Source: Marininema halotolerans (GTDB taxonomy: Bacteria; Bacillota; Bacilli; Thermoactinomycetales; DSM-45169). Taken from it: 64,000 nt of DNA. This document shows positions 46,382 through 57,002 of this stretch, one piece after another; position 1 is the first letter of the stretch; the number at the start of each line of letters is the position of its first letter. Made by a program: the position numbers and the translations under genes. The stretch is from contig NZ_FPAA01000007.1 of the NCBI RefSeq assembly GCF_900116235.1, positions 1 to 64,000 of the forward strand, written 5' to 3'. The notes under the pieces are model-generated. The model was given only the letters and a program-made list of their open reading frames with translations. It did not search any database and was not told the origin of the DNA.

Positions 46382-46926
46382 CGTATCCCTCGCTTTCCAA
46401 TGGATTGCAGTAGTTTTCGGGCGCGATATAGACGGGTCTCTACCGTTTTTTTTGCAATGCCCAGATCCGTGGCGATTTGATCACAGGAATGTTGCTTTAA
46501 GTAGTAGCGCGTAACAACACTTTGGTATTTATCAGGAAGTTCGCGTACCCAGGTTCTTACTTGTTCACTCTCTTCACTAGCCAGTAAAGAGGTTTCGGGA
46601 AGACCCACCACCGTGGGAAGGTTTTGTATCAAGGCAGATTCGGGAGGGAGCGGCTGAACTTGGGTTTTACGTTTCCGGTCCAATCCGAGATTGACAGTGA
46701 TGCGATAAAGCCATGTGGAAAAGGAGGATTCAAAACGATAGTTGGGAAGTGAGCGATAGGCGCGGATAAATGCTTCTTGGGCAAGATCTTCTGCATCAAC
46801 GCTGTTCCCAGCCATTTTGAGTGCTACGGAGTAGACACGAGGGCGGTAACGGTCGACAAGAATTCGATATAACTCATGCTCTCCTGCTAGTATCTCACGG
46901 ATGAGTCCGTGCTCTTCATCTTTCAT
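46378..46926 (-). CDS. ECF-family RNA polymerase sigma factor
   Basis: 182 aa from ATG 46926 behind GAGGAGGTGG; the longer frame has no ribosome site. Region 2: YRILVDRYRPRVYSVALKM, SVDAEDLAQEAFIRAYRSLP, FSTWLYRITVNLGLDRKRK. Region 4: LPDKYQSVVTRYYLKQHSCDQIATDLGIAKKTVETRLYRARK. SigW/SigV-like. First of a four-gene operon with its anti-sigma factor; probably autoregulated. Confidence 0.94.
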   Translation of the reverse strand: MKDEEHGLIREILAGEHELYRILVDRYRPRVYSVALKMAGNSVDAEDLAQEAFIRAYRSLPNYRFESSFSTWLYRITVNLGLDRKRKTQVQPLPPESALIQNLPTVVGLPETSLLASEESEQVRTWVRELPDKYQSVVTRYYLKQHSCDQIATDLGIAKKTVETRLYRARKLLQSIGKRGIR

Positions 46927-47118
46927 AGCCACCTCCTCGTGGGACCTTCCGTTCTTTAGACGAATCATACAACGTAAACCCTTCACTTTTTTTAAAAAAC
47001 ATGACAGGAAGGCAGGAATTGATTGAGGTACGCAAAAAACGTGGATAACTGACAAAATCCTTGCGAGGAAGACTCTTTTTTTCGTTGAAATGATATGGAT
47101 GAGGGAGGAGAGGCTGGA

Positions 47119-48123
47119 ATGATTCGAAAATCATGGGTGTTGGTAGGAGTCTTCTTGTTGGTCATCATGGGTACGGCATGTGGATCTAAAGATCTATCTT
47201 TAAATCAAGGGAAGAAAGATGAACAGCAGGAGAAGCCACAGGTAACAACGAAGGAGCCTTTTACGGGTGAACCTCTTGTAGAAGAGAACCGCCCCGCCGT
47301 CATGGTGATGATTAATAACCATCGTGCAGCCCGCCCTCAGACTGGATTATCAAAAGCGGATATGGTCATCGAAGCATTGGCAGAGGGAGAAATTACTCGC
47401 TTTGCTGCTTTTTATCACAGTAATATGGAAGGAACAGTGGGACCCGTTCGAAGCGTTCGCCCGTATTTTTTAGACATGGCAAAAGGAAGTCATGCTGTTG
47501 TGGCGCATGCTGGCGGGTCCAAAGCGGCATTGCAAGAAATTAACGATGAAAAGCTCCCTAGCCTTGATGGTATTCACAAGGAAGCGCGTCGATTTTACCG
47601 GGTACATTTTCGCAAAGCCCCACACAATTTATACACGGATTTGCAAAAGCTTCACGAGGGTGCCAATGCCATTACGAATATCACCAAGAACCCCATTGTC
47701 AGTCCCTATCATTTTAACAGGAATGGCGCAATGGAAAAGGGACAAGTGGCAAAGGAGGTCCATCTCTCATATCATCGTCTCTATAAGGCGAGCTATCGTT
47801 ATGATGAAGAGAGTGGCCGCTATATTCGTTATTCCCAGGGGATTGAACAAAAGGATCGAGAGACAAAGGAACCTCTTACCATGGAAAATGTTTGGGTGAT
47901 CAAGGCCCCTCAACGGGTGATTGATTCAGCTGGGCATCGCCGTATTGATTGGGATCAGGGTGGAAACGGGATGCTGTTCCAAAAAGGGAAAGGAATTTCA
48001 ATCGCTTGGAAGGAAGAGGACGGATGGATCATTCCCCTCATGGATGGCAAAGTGGCTCCCCTGATACCGGGAAAATCTTGGATTAATATCATTCCAGAGA
48101 ATGAAAAGGTAACATGGAGATAG
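47119..48123 (+). CDS. yerB: DUF3048 lipoprotein, YerB-like
   Basis: 334 aa from ATG 47119. Signal peptide MIRKSWVLVGVFLLVIMGTAC ending in a cysteine suited to lipid attachment. Then a low-complexity linker and two DUF3048 domains with NRPAVMVMINNHRAARPQTG, LSKADMVIEALAEGEITRFA and VGPVRSVRPYF. Function of the family is unknown; it is a membrane-anchored extracellular protein. Followed by yerC, as in Bacillus subtilis. Confidence 0.88.
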   Translation: MIRKSWVLVGVFLLVIMGTACGSKDLSLNQGKKDEQQEKPQVTTKEPFTGEPLVEENRPAVMVMINNHRAARPQTGLSKADMVIEALAEGEITRFAAFYHSNMEGTVGPVRSVRPYFLDMAKGSHAVVAHAGGSKAALQEINDEKLPSLDGIHKEARRFYRVHFRKAPHNLYTDLQKLHEGANAITNITKNPIVSPYHFNRNGAMEKGQVAKEVHLSYHRLYKASYRYDEESGRYIRYSQGIEQKDRETKEPLTMENVWVIKAPQRVIDSAGHRRIDWDQGGNGMLFQKGKGISIAWKEEDGWIIPLMDGKVAPLIPGKSWINIIPENEKVTWR

Positions 48124-48211
48124 AAAAAAGGACTAGACGTGCCGCACCAAATGCTATACTTTAAAGGATGAAAGTAGTATTGGTTGGTGCCCGCTGGAAG
48201 GGAGGGATATG

Positions 48212-48517
48212 ATGCAACTGGATAAGTTACGCAAAAAAGAAGTCGATAACCTATTTGCTGCAATCTTGCGAATGGAGAACATCGAGGAATGCTATCAATT
48301 CTTTGATGATTTATGTACAGTAGGAGAAATCAAATCCCTGGCCCAGCGCCTAGAAGTTGCTCGGATGCTGCGTACAGGATCGACCTATAATCAAATTGAA
48401 GCGGATACAGGAGCGAGTACCGCAACGATTTCCCGGGTAAAACGATGCCTCCATTATGGTACTGATGGCTATGTGATGGCCTTGGATCGACTGGAAACGG
48501 ATACAGAAACCAAGTAG
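48212..48517 (+). CDS. yerC: YerC/YecD-family TrpR-like DNA-binding protein
   Basis: 101 aa from ATG 48212 (ATG 48209 is too close to GGAGGG). TrpR-fold HTH: KLRKKEVDNLFAAILRMENIEE, then VGEIKSLAQRLEVARML and YNQIEADTGASTATISRVKRCL. Family members are helix-turn-helix proteins found next to pcrA. Small, cytoplasmic. Followed by a terminator. Confidence 0.93.
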   Translation: MQLDKLRKKEVDNLFAAILRMENIEECYQFFDDLCTVGEIKSLAQRLEVARMLRTGSTYNQIEADTGASTATISRVKRCLHYGTDGYVMALDRLETDTETK

Positions 48518-48535
48518 TAGGGTTTCCTTTACAAT

Positions 48536-48582
48536 ACACCCCCTTATCACCTCCGATGGTGGTCGGCAGGATGAGGGGGTGT
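48536..48582 (+). terminator. Terminator after yerC
   Basis: 13-bp stem ACACCCCCTTATC / GATGAGGGGGTGT with one non-Watson-Crick pair. T tract is short, so efficiency is uncertain. Confidence 0.65.
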
Positions 48583-48960
48583 TTAGCATGTCAAAACAGC
48601 ACCTTGTCACCAAAGAAAGTGGATTCGGAATGCGTTTACTAAAGAGAGGAAGTGCAACAACGATTGTCTCATCGCTTTCTCCACCTTCCACAGTACGTTA
48701 TAATGGGGCTGGTACTTAGCAAAGTAAGGGCGCCGGAAAGGGTGCATAACGGCTGAAAGCCAATGGGATAGGAAGGGAAAGAAAAGCCCGTGCGATCCCG
48801 TTGATGGATAAGGAAATACGGCACGTCCAAATGCCATCCGAAGTGGAAACGTGGATGCCATCGATGTTTTTGGGATGAAGCAATGCATGTCCTTTAAATA
48901 GAAGCAGGAGAGACCGGTATAAGCCGGCATTTTTAATTGGAAAAGGAAGGTGTAGAACTC
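48583..48960 (+). promoter_or_regulatory. Promoter and long untranslated leader ahead of pcrA
   Basis: 378 bases without a convincing gene. A perfect TATAAT -10 lies at 48699-48704 with a weak -35, giving a leader of about 250 bases before pcrA. The leader has several G/A-rich blocks and local hairpins, such as CCATCCGAAG...GTGGATG (48831-48858) and GCCGG pairing near 48915-48927. I recognise no known riboswitch in it. pcrB, present here in Bacillus, is absent. Confidence 0.5.
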
Positions 48961-51147
48961 TTGGCACAAACTTGGGAAAAAGAAAGGGTGTTGGACGGAT
49001 TAAATCCTGACCAACGACGTGCAGTGGAAACAACAGAGGGGCCCCTTTTAATTGTTGCAGGAGCAGGAAGTGGAAAGACACGCGTCTTGACCAATCGGGT
49101 GGCGTGGCTACTCTCTGAAAAAGCGATTCATCCATGGAACATTCTCGCAATCACCTTTACAAATAAAGCCGCTAGAGAGATGAAAGAGCGTATTCAGCAA
49201 TTGGTAGGTGACATCGCAGAAGATATCTGGATTTCTACCTTTCATTCGATGTGTGTTCGTATTTTGCGGAGGGATATTGACCGCATTGGTTTCAATCGGA
49301 ATTTTACAATCTTAGATTCATCGGATCAGTTGACGGTGATCAAGCAAGTGATGAAGGAGAAGAATCTAGATCCTAAAAAGTTCCCTCCTCGCAACTTCCT
49401 TCATCAGATTTCCAATGCAAAAAACCAGCTTTGGGGGCCAGAGGAGCTTCAGACCCACGCTAGTAACTATAATCAAGAACTGGCCGCCGATATTTATCAG
49501 GCGTATCAGGATAAACTACGGACGAACCAATCCCTTGATTTTGATGATCTTTTATTGGAAACGGTACGGTTGTTTCAACAAGTCCCCGAGGTATTGGACT
49601 TTTATCAAAAGAAATTTCAGTATATCCACGTCGATGAGTATCAAGATACGAACCATGTTCAATATATGTTGGTCAAGATGCTAGCAGAAAAGCATCAAAA
49701 CATCTGTGTCGTAGGGGACTCGGATCAGTCGATCTACCGCTTTCGTGGCGCGGATATTGGCAATATCCTCTCCTTTGAGCGGGATTGGCCGATGTCGAGC
49801 ACAGTGAAACTGGAACAAAATTATCGGTCAACCCAGACCATTCTCGATGCCGCCAATGAAGTGATTGGGAATAACACGGGAAGAAAGGCGAAAAACCTCT
49901 GGACACAAAACCCTTCAGGAGAGCCTCTTTGTCTATTCGAAGCCGGTAATGAACACGAGGAGGCCTATTTTGTTGCAGATACGATTGTGAAACAGCGACA
50001 GTCGGGAAGGCCCTATCACGACTTTGCCGTTCTTTACCGCACGAATGCTCAGTCTCGGGTGATTGAAGAGGTTTTTCTCAAATCCAATATTCCCTACAAA
50101 ATGGTTGGGGGAATGAAATTCTACGAGCGAAAAGAGATTAAGGATTTGCTGGCGTATCTGCGTCTGATCGTCAATCCCGATGACGATCTTTCGTTGACAC
50201 GTGTGATTAATGTACCCAAACGAGGAGTGGGACAAGCTACCCTTGACAAGATTGCGGCTTATGCAGAGCGTTATCAGCTCTCATTGTTTCGTGCATTGCT
50301 TGAAGTAGAGAATATTGGTCTGACGCACCGGTTTATTAAACCATTAACCTCCTTTGCCTCGTTAATTCGTGAACTATCGGCGATGATGGAGTATCTGACT
50401 GCCAGTGAACTAACGGAAGAGGTGTTAAGCCGCTCGGGTTATCGAGAGGAACTTCGTAAAGAAGAGACGGTGGAAGCGGCAAGTCGCCTGGAGAATATTG
50501 AAGAATTTCTTTCCGTTACCCATGAATTTGAATCCAAAAATGAAGATAAGACCTTGGTTGCTTTCTTGACGGATCTGGCCCTTGTCTCCGATGTGGACTC
50601 CCTTGGTGAAGAAGGGGAGGAAGCAGGGGAAGTCGGCGTTACCATGATGACCCTCCATTCTGCAAAGGGATTAGAATTCCCTCAGGTATTTCTAGTCGGG
50701 ATGGAGGAGGGGATCTTCCCCCATAGTCGAACCCTCGATGATGCAGAGGAGCTCGAGGAAGAGCGACGACTGGCTTATGTAGGAATCACCCGGGCAGAAG
50801 AAAAATTATATCTTACTAGGGCACGATCACGGATGCTCTTCGGCAAACAAAATGCCAATCCGCCCTCCCTCTTTTTAAAGGAAATTCCTGAGCATCTCTT
50901 AGAGCTGATCGGTAAACCTTCAGCGGTACTGAAGAAACCCATGCTACGTCAAGGAACCAGTCGCCCGGCGACCAACACGGATCTCGATTGGAGTGTCGGA
51001 GATAAGGTGCAACATGGCAAATGGGGCGTGGGAACCGTAGTGAAGGTTCAGGGCAGTGGTGAGGATACAGAGCTGACGATTGCTTTCCCTGCACCAACCG
51101 GTGTGAAGCGGCTGCTAGCAAAATTTGCACCCATCAGTCGGGCTTGA
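48961..51147 (+). CDS. pcrA: ATP-dependent DNA helicase PcrA (UvrD family)
   Basis: 728 aa; TTG 48961 is chosen because AAGGAAGGTG lies about 10 bases before it; TTG 48937 would add eight residues. SF1A 3'-5' helicase for repair and replication restart. Motifs: [88 protein letters not shown] and [14 protein letters not shown]. The C-terminal [15 protein letters not shown] Tudor-like RNAP-binding segment is present. In operon with ligA. Confidence 0.97.
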   Translation: MAQTWEKERVLDGLNPDQRRAVETTEGPLLIVAGAGSGKTRVLTNRVAWLLSEKAIHPWNILAITFTNKAAREMKERIQQLVGDIAEDIWISTFHSMCVRILRRDIDRIGFNRNFTILDSSDQLTVIKQVMKEKNLDPKKFPPRNFLHQISNAKNQLWGPEELQTHASNYNQELAADIYQAYQDKLRTNQSLDFDDLLLETVRLFQQVPEVLDFYQKKFQYIHVDEYQDTNHVQYMLVKMLAEKHQNICVVGDSDQSIYRFRGADIGNILSFERDWPMSSTVKLEQNYRSTQTILDAANEVIGNNTGRKAKNLWTQNPSGEPLCLFEAGNEHEEAYFVADTIVKQRQSGRPYHDFAVLYRTNAQSRVIEEVFLKSNIPYKMVGGMKFYERKEIKDLLAYLRLIVNPDDDLSLTRVINVPKRGVGQATLDKIAAYAERYQLSLFRALLEVENIGLTHRFIKPLTSFASLIRELSAMMEYLTASELTEEVLSRSGYREELRKEETVEAASRLENIEEFLSVTHEFESKNEDKTLVAFLTDLALVSDVDSLGEEGEEAGEVGVTMMTLHSAKGLEFPQVFLVGMEEGIFPHSRTLDDAEELEEERRLAYVGITRAEEKLYLTRARSRMLFGKQNANPPSLFLKEIPEHLLELIGKPSAVLKKPMLRQGTSRPATNTDLDWSVGDKVQHGKWGVGTVVKVQGSGEDTELTIAFPAPTGVKRLLAKFAPISRA

Positions 51148-51157
51148 ACCGATGTAA

Positions 51158-53182
<2,025 letters not shown>

Positions 53183-53190
53183 TCCAGTCA

Positions 53191-53225
53191 AAAAGAAGCC
53201 CTTTAAAGAGGGCTTCTTTTTTTTG
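53191..53225 (+). terminator. Terminator after ligA
   Basis: AAGAAGCCCT / AGGGCTTCTT hairpin followed by eight T residues, nine bases after the ligA stop. Confidence 0.92.
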
Positions 53226-53380
53226 AGTTGCCACCCGTTCAAGAGATTGGTGGGAAAATAGATAGAAAAAATGGGGTGTAGATGAAAGGAACGATTCTCT
53301 CAAACTACCATATGATAAATAAAATTGTCCTTCTATCATCGTTTGATAACGACCTGGATAGAAGTCTAGGAGGCGTTCAT

Positions 53381-53806
53381 ATGCCATCGAGACGAAGGCG
53401 TATTCCTTTTTCGCAGGAATTACAGCAACGGCTTGCTCTTGCAAAGGGAAATGTCGCTATGGCTCTGTTTATCTCTCAATCGCTGGATTCAATTCCAATA
53501 CCCAGAAAAATCTTGAAGCTATCCAATGAAAGTCAACTCACTGCTGCTTATAGTTTAATTGTACAACAATTGTATACCTCAAGTACCATTCTCGCTAGAC
53601 GATTTGCTGCGGGGAACCGTCGCGATCAGATACCGAAAGCGTCGCAAATCCCGCTCTGGGCACGTCCTCCAATAGTGAGAGCGGCTGTTAACATTCGAAG
53701 AACGTTACAAAATCCATTGACGCCTTCTTGGGCAAGACCCCCTTTAACGGCGGCATTAACTGAACTGAGTAACCTTCTAGGTGTGTCGCAAAATCACACT
53801 CGATAA
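53381..53806 (+). CDS. Hypothetical protein, paralog A of a tandem pair
   Basis: 141 aa from ATG 53381 behind TAGGAGG; the frame extends to 53282 without a ribosome site. No signal peptide or membrane helix. The C-terminal half (SQIPLWARPPIVRAAVNIRR, then NPLTPSWARPPLTAALTEL) parallels the next gene. The W-A-R/K-x-P motif occurs twice at a spacing of about 30 residues, an internal repeat. Family unknown; helical throughout. Basic N-terminus (PSRRRRIPF). Own promoter region after the ligA terminator. Confidence 0.75.
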   Translation: MPSRRRRIPFSQELQQRLALAKGNVAMALFISQSLDSIPIPRKILKLSNESQLTAAYSLIVQQLYTSSTILARRFAAGNRRDQIPKASQIPLWARPPIVRAAVNIRRTLQNPLTPSWARPPLTAALTELSNLLGVSQNHTR

Positions 53807-53827
53807 CATAATAAGGGAGATAGGTGG

Positions 53828-54244
53828 ATGAATATCCAACAATTACGTCTTAGAAAAGCAATTGCCCCTGCCCTGGGACAATTTATCTTACGCGCAAAAA
53901 GCGATACGGCGGAAGTACTCCAACAAAATCAACAGCTTAAAGCCCGTCGGGGTGTGGCGCAACCCCTTCCTTTGGTAGTGGATATTGAAGTATCCAAGGC
54001 GAATCAGCTTCTTATTGGAGTGCTTCGTTCATCGGCTTCGATCTATGCTGATCAAATTGCCAAGGGGTCTTCCTTTAACAATGTCAGAACTTCTTTAACA
54101 TTGCCCCTATGGGCACGACTGACCGTGGTTGAAGCGCAAATTTCTCTTAAACTTGCGCTGAATAATCCAAGAACACCAGCATGGGCCAAGGAACCGCTAC
54201 GACTTGCGATCGCATTAGTTCAACAGGCGTTAGCGGGTCTCTAA
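53828..54244 (+). CDS. Hypothetical protein, paralog B of a tandem pair
   Basis: 138 aa, ATG 53828 after GGGAGATAGG. The last 45 residues (LPLWARLTVVEAQISLKLAL, NNPRTPAWAKEPLRLAIAL) align with the end of the upstream protein including both W-A-R/K motifs; the N-terminal parts are also alike in helix pattern. Function unknown. The pair is probably an operon and ends at a strong terminator. Confidence 0.78.
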   Translation: MNIQQLRLRKAIAPALGQFILRAKSDTAEVLQQNQQLKARRGVAQPLPLVVDIEVSKANQLLIGVLRSSASIYADQIAKGSSFNNVRTSLTLPLWARLTVVEAQISLKLALNNPRTPAWAKEPLRLAIALVQQALAGL

Positions 54245-54264
54245 CACCCTACCATGAAAGACTC

Positions 54265-54304
54265 AAAACCATCCGGATCACATGATCGTGATCCGGATGG
54301 TTTT
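54265..54304. terminator. Bidirectional terminator after the paralog pair
   Basis: Perfect 16-bp stem AAAACCATCCGGATCA / TGATCCGGATGGTTTT with an 8-base loop. It also lies downstream of the convergent peptide gene at 54359-54499 and can terminate it. Confidence 0.92.
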
Positions 54305-54358
54305 CAATGACTCCTCCTATTACGTGGCCACGTTCATTAAAGCGTGTTCATGAAGGAA

Positions 54359-54499
54359 TCAAGAACCCACGGGTTCTGCAAATTGGGTGATGGGTTCATT
54401 CGAGGGTGGGCTGTACTGGACATGGATGCTTGCAACATTTGAAAATATCAGCGGGATGAGGAGGACGGATGAGAGAAGAAGGCGATGAATCTTATGCAT
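54359..54499 (-). CDS. Secreted signalling propeptide (Phr/NprX-like), 46 aa
   Basis: Frame of 46 residues overlapping the regulator stop by 8 bases (ATGCATAA). It has a near-perfect ribosome site, AAAAGGAG nine bases before ATG, inside the end of the regulator. The product starts MHKIHRLLLSSVLLIPLIF: a basic end, then a hydrophobic core, then SNVAS as likely signal-peptidase site. The mature part is short and polar, ending ITQFAEPVGS. Size, export signal and coupling to an HTH-TPR gene are as in NprR-NprX, PlcR-PapR and Rap-Phr pairs. Which residues form the active peptide is unknown. Confidence 0.8.
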   Translation of the reverse strand: MHKIHRLLLSSVLLIPLIFSNVASIHVQYSPPSNEPITQFAEPVGS

Positions 54500-55787
54500 C
54501 GAAGAGGTCTCCTTTTGCGTGTCGTTTTTTCATTTCTAGTTGAAACATGACCTGAGAGAGTGCTTGAAAATCATCATTATTTTGCAAGTGGGCAATTTCC
54601 GTCATCTGATAGACGGCTTCTCGTTCATGCTCGACAGAACCGCTAGTGCGTGCCAATTCCATCGCTTCTTGATAGAGCGCTTTTGCGTGATCGAGTTGTT
54701 CATGGGTCTTTAACATCTTTCCATAGGAAACCAACAGCTCAATTTTTCGAATCGTATCCCGCTCTTCCTCGGCAATTTGAATCCCTGTGCGATAGGCTTC
54801 AGTGGCCTCGTGAACCAATCCACAGGCACATCGCACTTCCCCAATCTTTTGATAGATAGGAAGGAGACGCCGCCGGTCCCGGACATGACTTTTAAATTCA
54901 AGGGCGTTGTTCAAACATGGGATGGCTAATTGTTGTTGACCCTGGGCAAAGTACCACTCCCCTAGTCGAGACCAAAACACCGCAAACCAATCCGTTTTTT
55001 GATTGATCCGAGCAAGATATAACGCGTCGTAGATTACTTTTTTTGCTTCCTGAAATTCTTGGTTGGCAATGAAGTGTTTCATCATCATGTCATGTACATT
55101 CAGGTTGACATCGGTGATGAGAATGGTGTCTCGCTGATCCCATAGTTGTTTTAGATATAAATAGGCTTCTTTCTCTTTTTTAACGCGATCAAGGTAGACG
55201 GTTAAATTGATGTGGATGATGGGTCGAAGCATCGTAAAGGGTTCCTCTACGGATGCAATAAATTCAATCGCCTGTTCCGTTATTCGAATGGCTTCTGCAA
55301 AATGATTATCGTAGTAATAGGCTAAGCCCAGTTCATTGCAAATGGCTGGGGTGAGGGGGTCGCTAGCGGGTAGGAGATCCAGCGCTTTTTTATGGGCGTC
55401 GATTCCTTTGCGGGGTTGTTTTAAGCGGGTATAGCACTTTCCTTTTAAATAGGAAAGATGAGCGGAGAAGAACCGATCATCACACATCGCTAAGCGGGTG
55501 AGTGCCTTCTCAAGCTCTCCGGTAGCGATCAGGGTATCAATCGTGTTCAGTTCCAGATAGGCCTTCTCTCTACACTCTTCAAGGGCTTGAAGGTCCTTTC
55601 TGGTGACCCCCAGAGCATCCATATAGGATTTGATGTTTCCTTCTTTGACACGTTGGCCATTTTCAATGCGAGAGATGGTGGGTTTAGAAAGCTGATCGAG
55701 AATGACATAGCGGGACTGGGGATTTCCTGTGGAAATCCGATACACACGAAGAATATCGCCAATGGCTTTTACGTAAGTCCAATCCAT
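54492..55787 (-). CDS. RNPP-family HTH-TPR regulator (NprR-like), peptide-sensing
   Basis: 431 aa, ATG 55787 behind AAAGGAGC. N-terminal XRE-type HTH (VILDQLSKPTISRIENGQRV, residues about 25-50), then helical TPR repeats to the C-terminus, for example FFSAHLSYLKGKCYTRLKQP and CNELGLAYYYDNHFAEAIRI. Length matches NprR (about 420-430 aa) and exceeds PlcR. Family members bind a re-imported oligopeptide through the TPRs to control DNA binding. Directly followed by an overlapping secreted-peptide gene, and 315 bases from a phage-tail cluster. Targets unknown. Confidence 0.9.
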   Translation of the reverse strand: MDWTYVKAIGDILRVYRISTGNPQSRYVILDQLSKPTISRIENGQRVKEGNIKSYMDALGVTRKDLQALEECREKAYLELNTIDTLIATGELEKALTRLAMCDDRFFSAHLSYLKGKCYTRLKQPRKGIDAHKKALDLLPASDPLTPAICNELGLAYYYDNHFAEAIRITEQAIEFIASVEEPFTMLRPIIHINLTVYLDRVKKEKEAYLYLKQLWDQRDTILITDVNLNVHDMMMKHFIANQEFQEAKKVIYDALYLARINQKTDWFAVFWSRLGEWYFAQGQQQLAIPCLNNALEFKSHVRDRRRLLPIYQKIGEVRCACGLVHEATEAYRTGIQIAEEERDTIRKIELLVSYGKMLKTHEQLDHAKALYQEAMELARTSGSVEHEREAVYQMTEIAHLQNNDDFQALSQVMFQLEMKKRHAKGDLFDA

Positions 55788-56102
55788 AAGAGGTACCAGC
55801 TCCTTTCCGTTAAGCGAGGGTTTCCATCACCAACCAATGATGTTTCAGTCGAAAATTATCGATTGCTGAAACGTCCATTTACTTTTAAACTAGGGTTAGA
55901 AATAGAACGTATGTTCGTGTTATGGGGGTAAAAAATTCGGATGCAGTAAACACCCGATGCGGTAGGAAGGATATCACCGTGTTGTATAGATGCATGCGAT
56001 GATGCTAAGAAAACATGACATCGATACATCCTATGATAATAAGCAATGAAAGGGATGTCAATCCATTGATGTTTGCAACAATACCAAGATGGGAGGAACG
56101 TG
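55788..56102. promoter_or_regulatory. Divergent control region with LexA (SOS) box at 55905-55916
   Basis: 315 bases between the RNPP regulator and the phage-like cluster. GAACGTATGTTC at 55905 fits the Gram-positive SOS consensus GAAC-R-N-R-Y-GTTC exactly. A weak sigma-A promoter (TTAGAA, 17-18 bases, TTATGG) overlaps it on the plus strand. The rest contains no supported gene. The box could control the phage-like genes, and possibly the regulator promoter also. Confidence 0.75.
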
Positions 56103-56351
56103 ATGCATAGGACAAGGAGAGGAAGCGTGGTTTGCGATGGAGCATGGATCTATTTACAAACACCCTTTCCATTGATGGGGAGGGCTCGCTTAATCCGTGG
56201 GGGACGCTTTGATTCGACAACCCTCGCCTTTCGATACCCTCAAACCCGTGAGGTGGCAAAAGAGATTGTGCGACGATTTGGATGGCAAGGACTCCATGTG
56301 GATCACCAATTTAAAAAATTACTCAGAGCGACAAAGGAGGAAACGCTATGA
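56103..56351 (+). CDS. Small hypothetical protein of the tail cluster, 82 aa
   Basis: ATG 56103 behind GGGAGGAACG. Basic, soluble: MHRTRRGSVVCDGAWIYLQT near the start, then FRYPQTREVAKEIVRRFGWQ and a basic tail. No family recognised. It overlaps the Xpf-like gene by four bases (ATGA), so the two are co-translated and it may be regulatory. Confidence 0.7.
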   Translation: MHRTRRGSVVCDGAWIYLQTPFPLMGRARLIRGGRFDSTTLAFRYPQTREVAKEIVRRFGWQGLHVDHQFKKLLRATKEETL

Positions 56352-56926
56352 AACAATTTTTAGCTGAATATCGTACATCACTCACTCAGGTGCAGAAAAT
56401 ACGAGCACGGCTGACAGCAAAGGGTAGAACCAAGGATGAAGCCGATATTAAAACCCTCAAGCGTATGGAAAATGACCTGCGTTGGGTGATTTCCTGGATC
56501 GAACATGGCCGAGAGCCGGGACATCGACGTGGGATGGAAAACCGATCAACGACGCAGCGTGAAGTCTTATGGGATCAACTCTCAGAGAAAAGACAGCGTG
56601 AAATTGAATGGATGGAAAGTCAGCGTAAGGCACCATCCTCACAAGAAAATGTGTGGCTCGAGCACATGCTTCAGTCACTTTCCAAGTCCGAATATGAAGC
56701 CTTTGTTGCTGTACGCGGAGAAGGTCTTAGTTTTGGTCAAACTGCTTCGTTGTTGCAATGTTCCAAATCATCGGTTCAATCCTATGTGCAACGGGCGGAG
56801 GAAAAGTTACGACGTCATCTATGTGAATATGGGCGTGATCGAAGTGGATCGAATGGGACGCCGACAAGGGTGATCCACCCTGTATTTCAAGGAAAGAAGA
56901 GGAGTCCAGGGAAAAAACTTTCGTAA
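56348..56926 (+). CDS. Xpf-like phage sigma factor / positive control protein
   Basis: 192 aa. C-terminal sigma region 4 HTH: LSKSEYEAFVAVRGEGLSFG, then QTASLLQCSKSSVQSYVQRAEEKL. N-terminal half is helical and charged (KIRARLTAKGRTKDEADIKTLKRMENDL). Matches in size and layout the Xpf regulator of PBSX-like elements, which switches on late tail and lysis genes. Located between the LexA box and the structural genes. Basic tail of about 25 residues. Confidence 0.85.
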   Translation: MKQFLAEYRTSLTQVQKIRARLTAKGRTKDEADIKTLKRMENDLRWVISWIEHGREPGHRRGMENRSTTQREVLWDQLSEKRQREIEWMESQRKAPSSQENVWLEHMLQSLSKSEYEAFVAVRGEGLSFGQTASLLQCSKSSVQSYVQRAEEKLRRHLCEYGRDRSGSNGTPTRVIHPVFQGKKRSPGKKLS

Positions 56927-56960
56927 TACCTGTACCCTGCCATACGAAAGCCACCTATAT

Positions 56961-56998
56961 ATGACGGGAACGTATGTTCTTGTTATAACCATAACAAG
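56961..56998 (+). promoter_or_regulatory. LexA-box promoter of the tail operon
   Basis: Second copy of GAACGTATGTTC at 56968-56979, identical to that at 55905. It lies between ATGACG (56961, -35-like) and TATAAC (56984, -10-like) with a 17-base spacer, so LexA would block RNA polymerase. The -10 is inside a perfect inverted repeat CTTGTTAT-AACC-ATAACAAG (56979-56998), possibly a second operator. Confidence 0.75.
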
Positions 56999-57002
56999 TG
57001 AG

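Noticed and set aside
48699-48960. Known riboswitch or T-box ahead of pcrA
   Set aside because: I compared it mentally with T-box, GEMM, ydaO, M-box, lysine and fluoride cores and found none of their conserved blocks.
56015-56110. 31-codon open frame upstream of the 82-aa tail-cluster gene
   Set aside because: It has no ribosome site and its end overlaps the ribosome site of the next gene.
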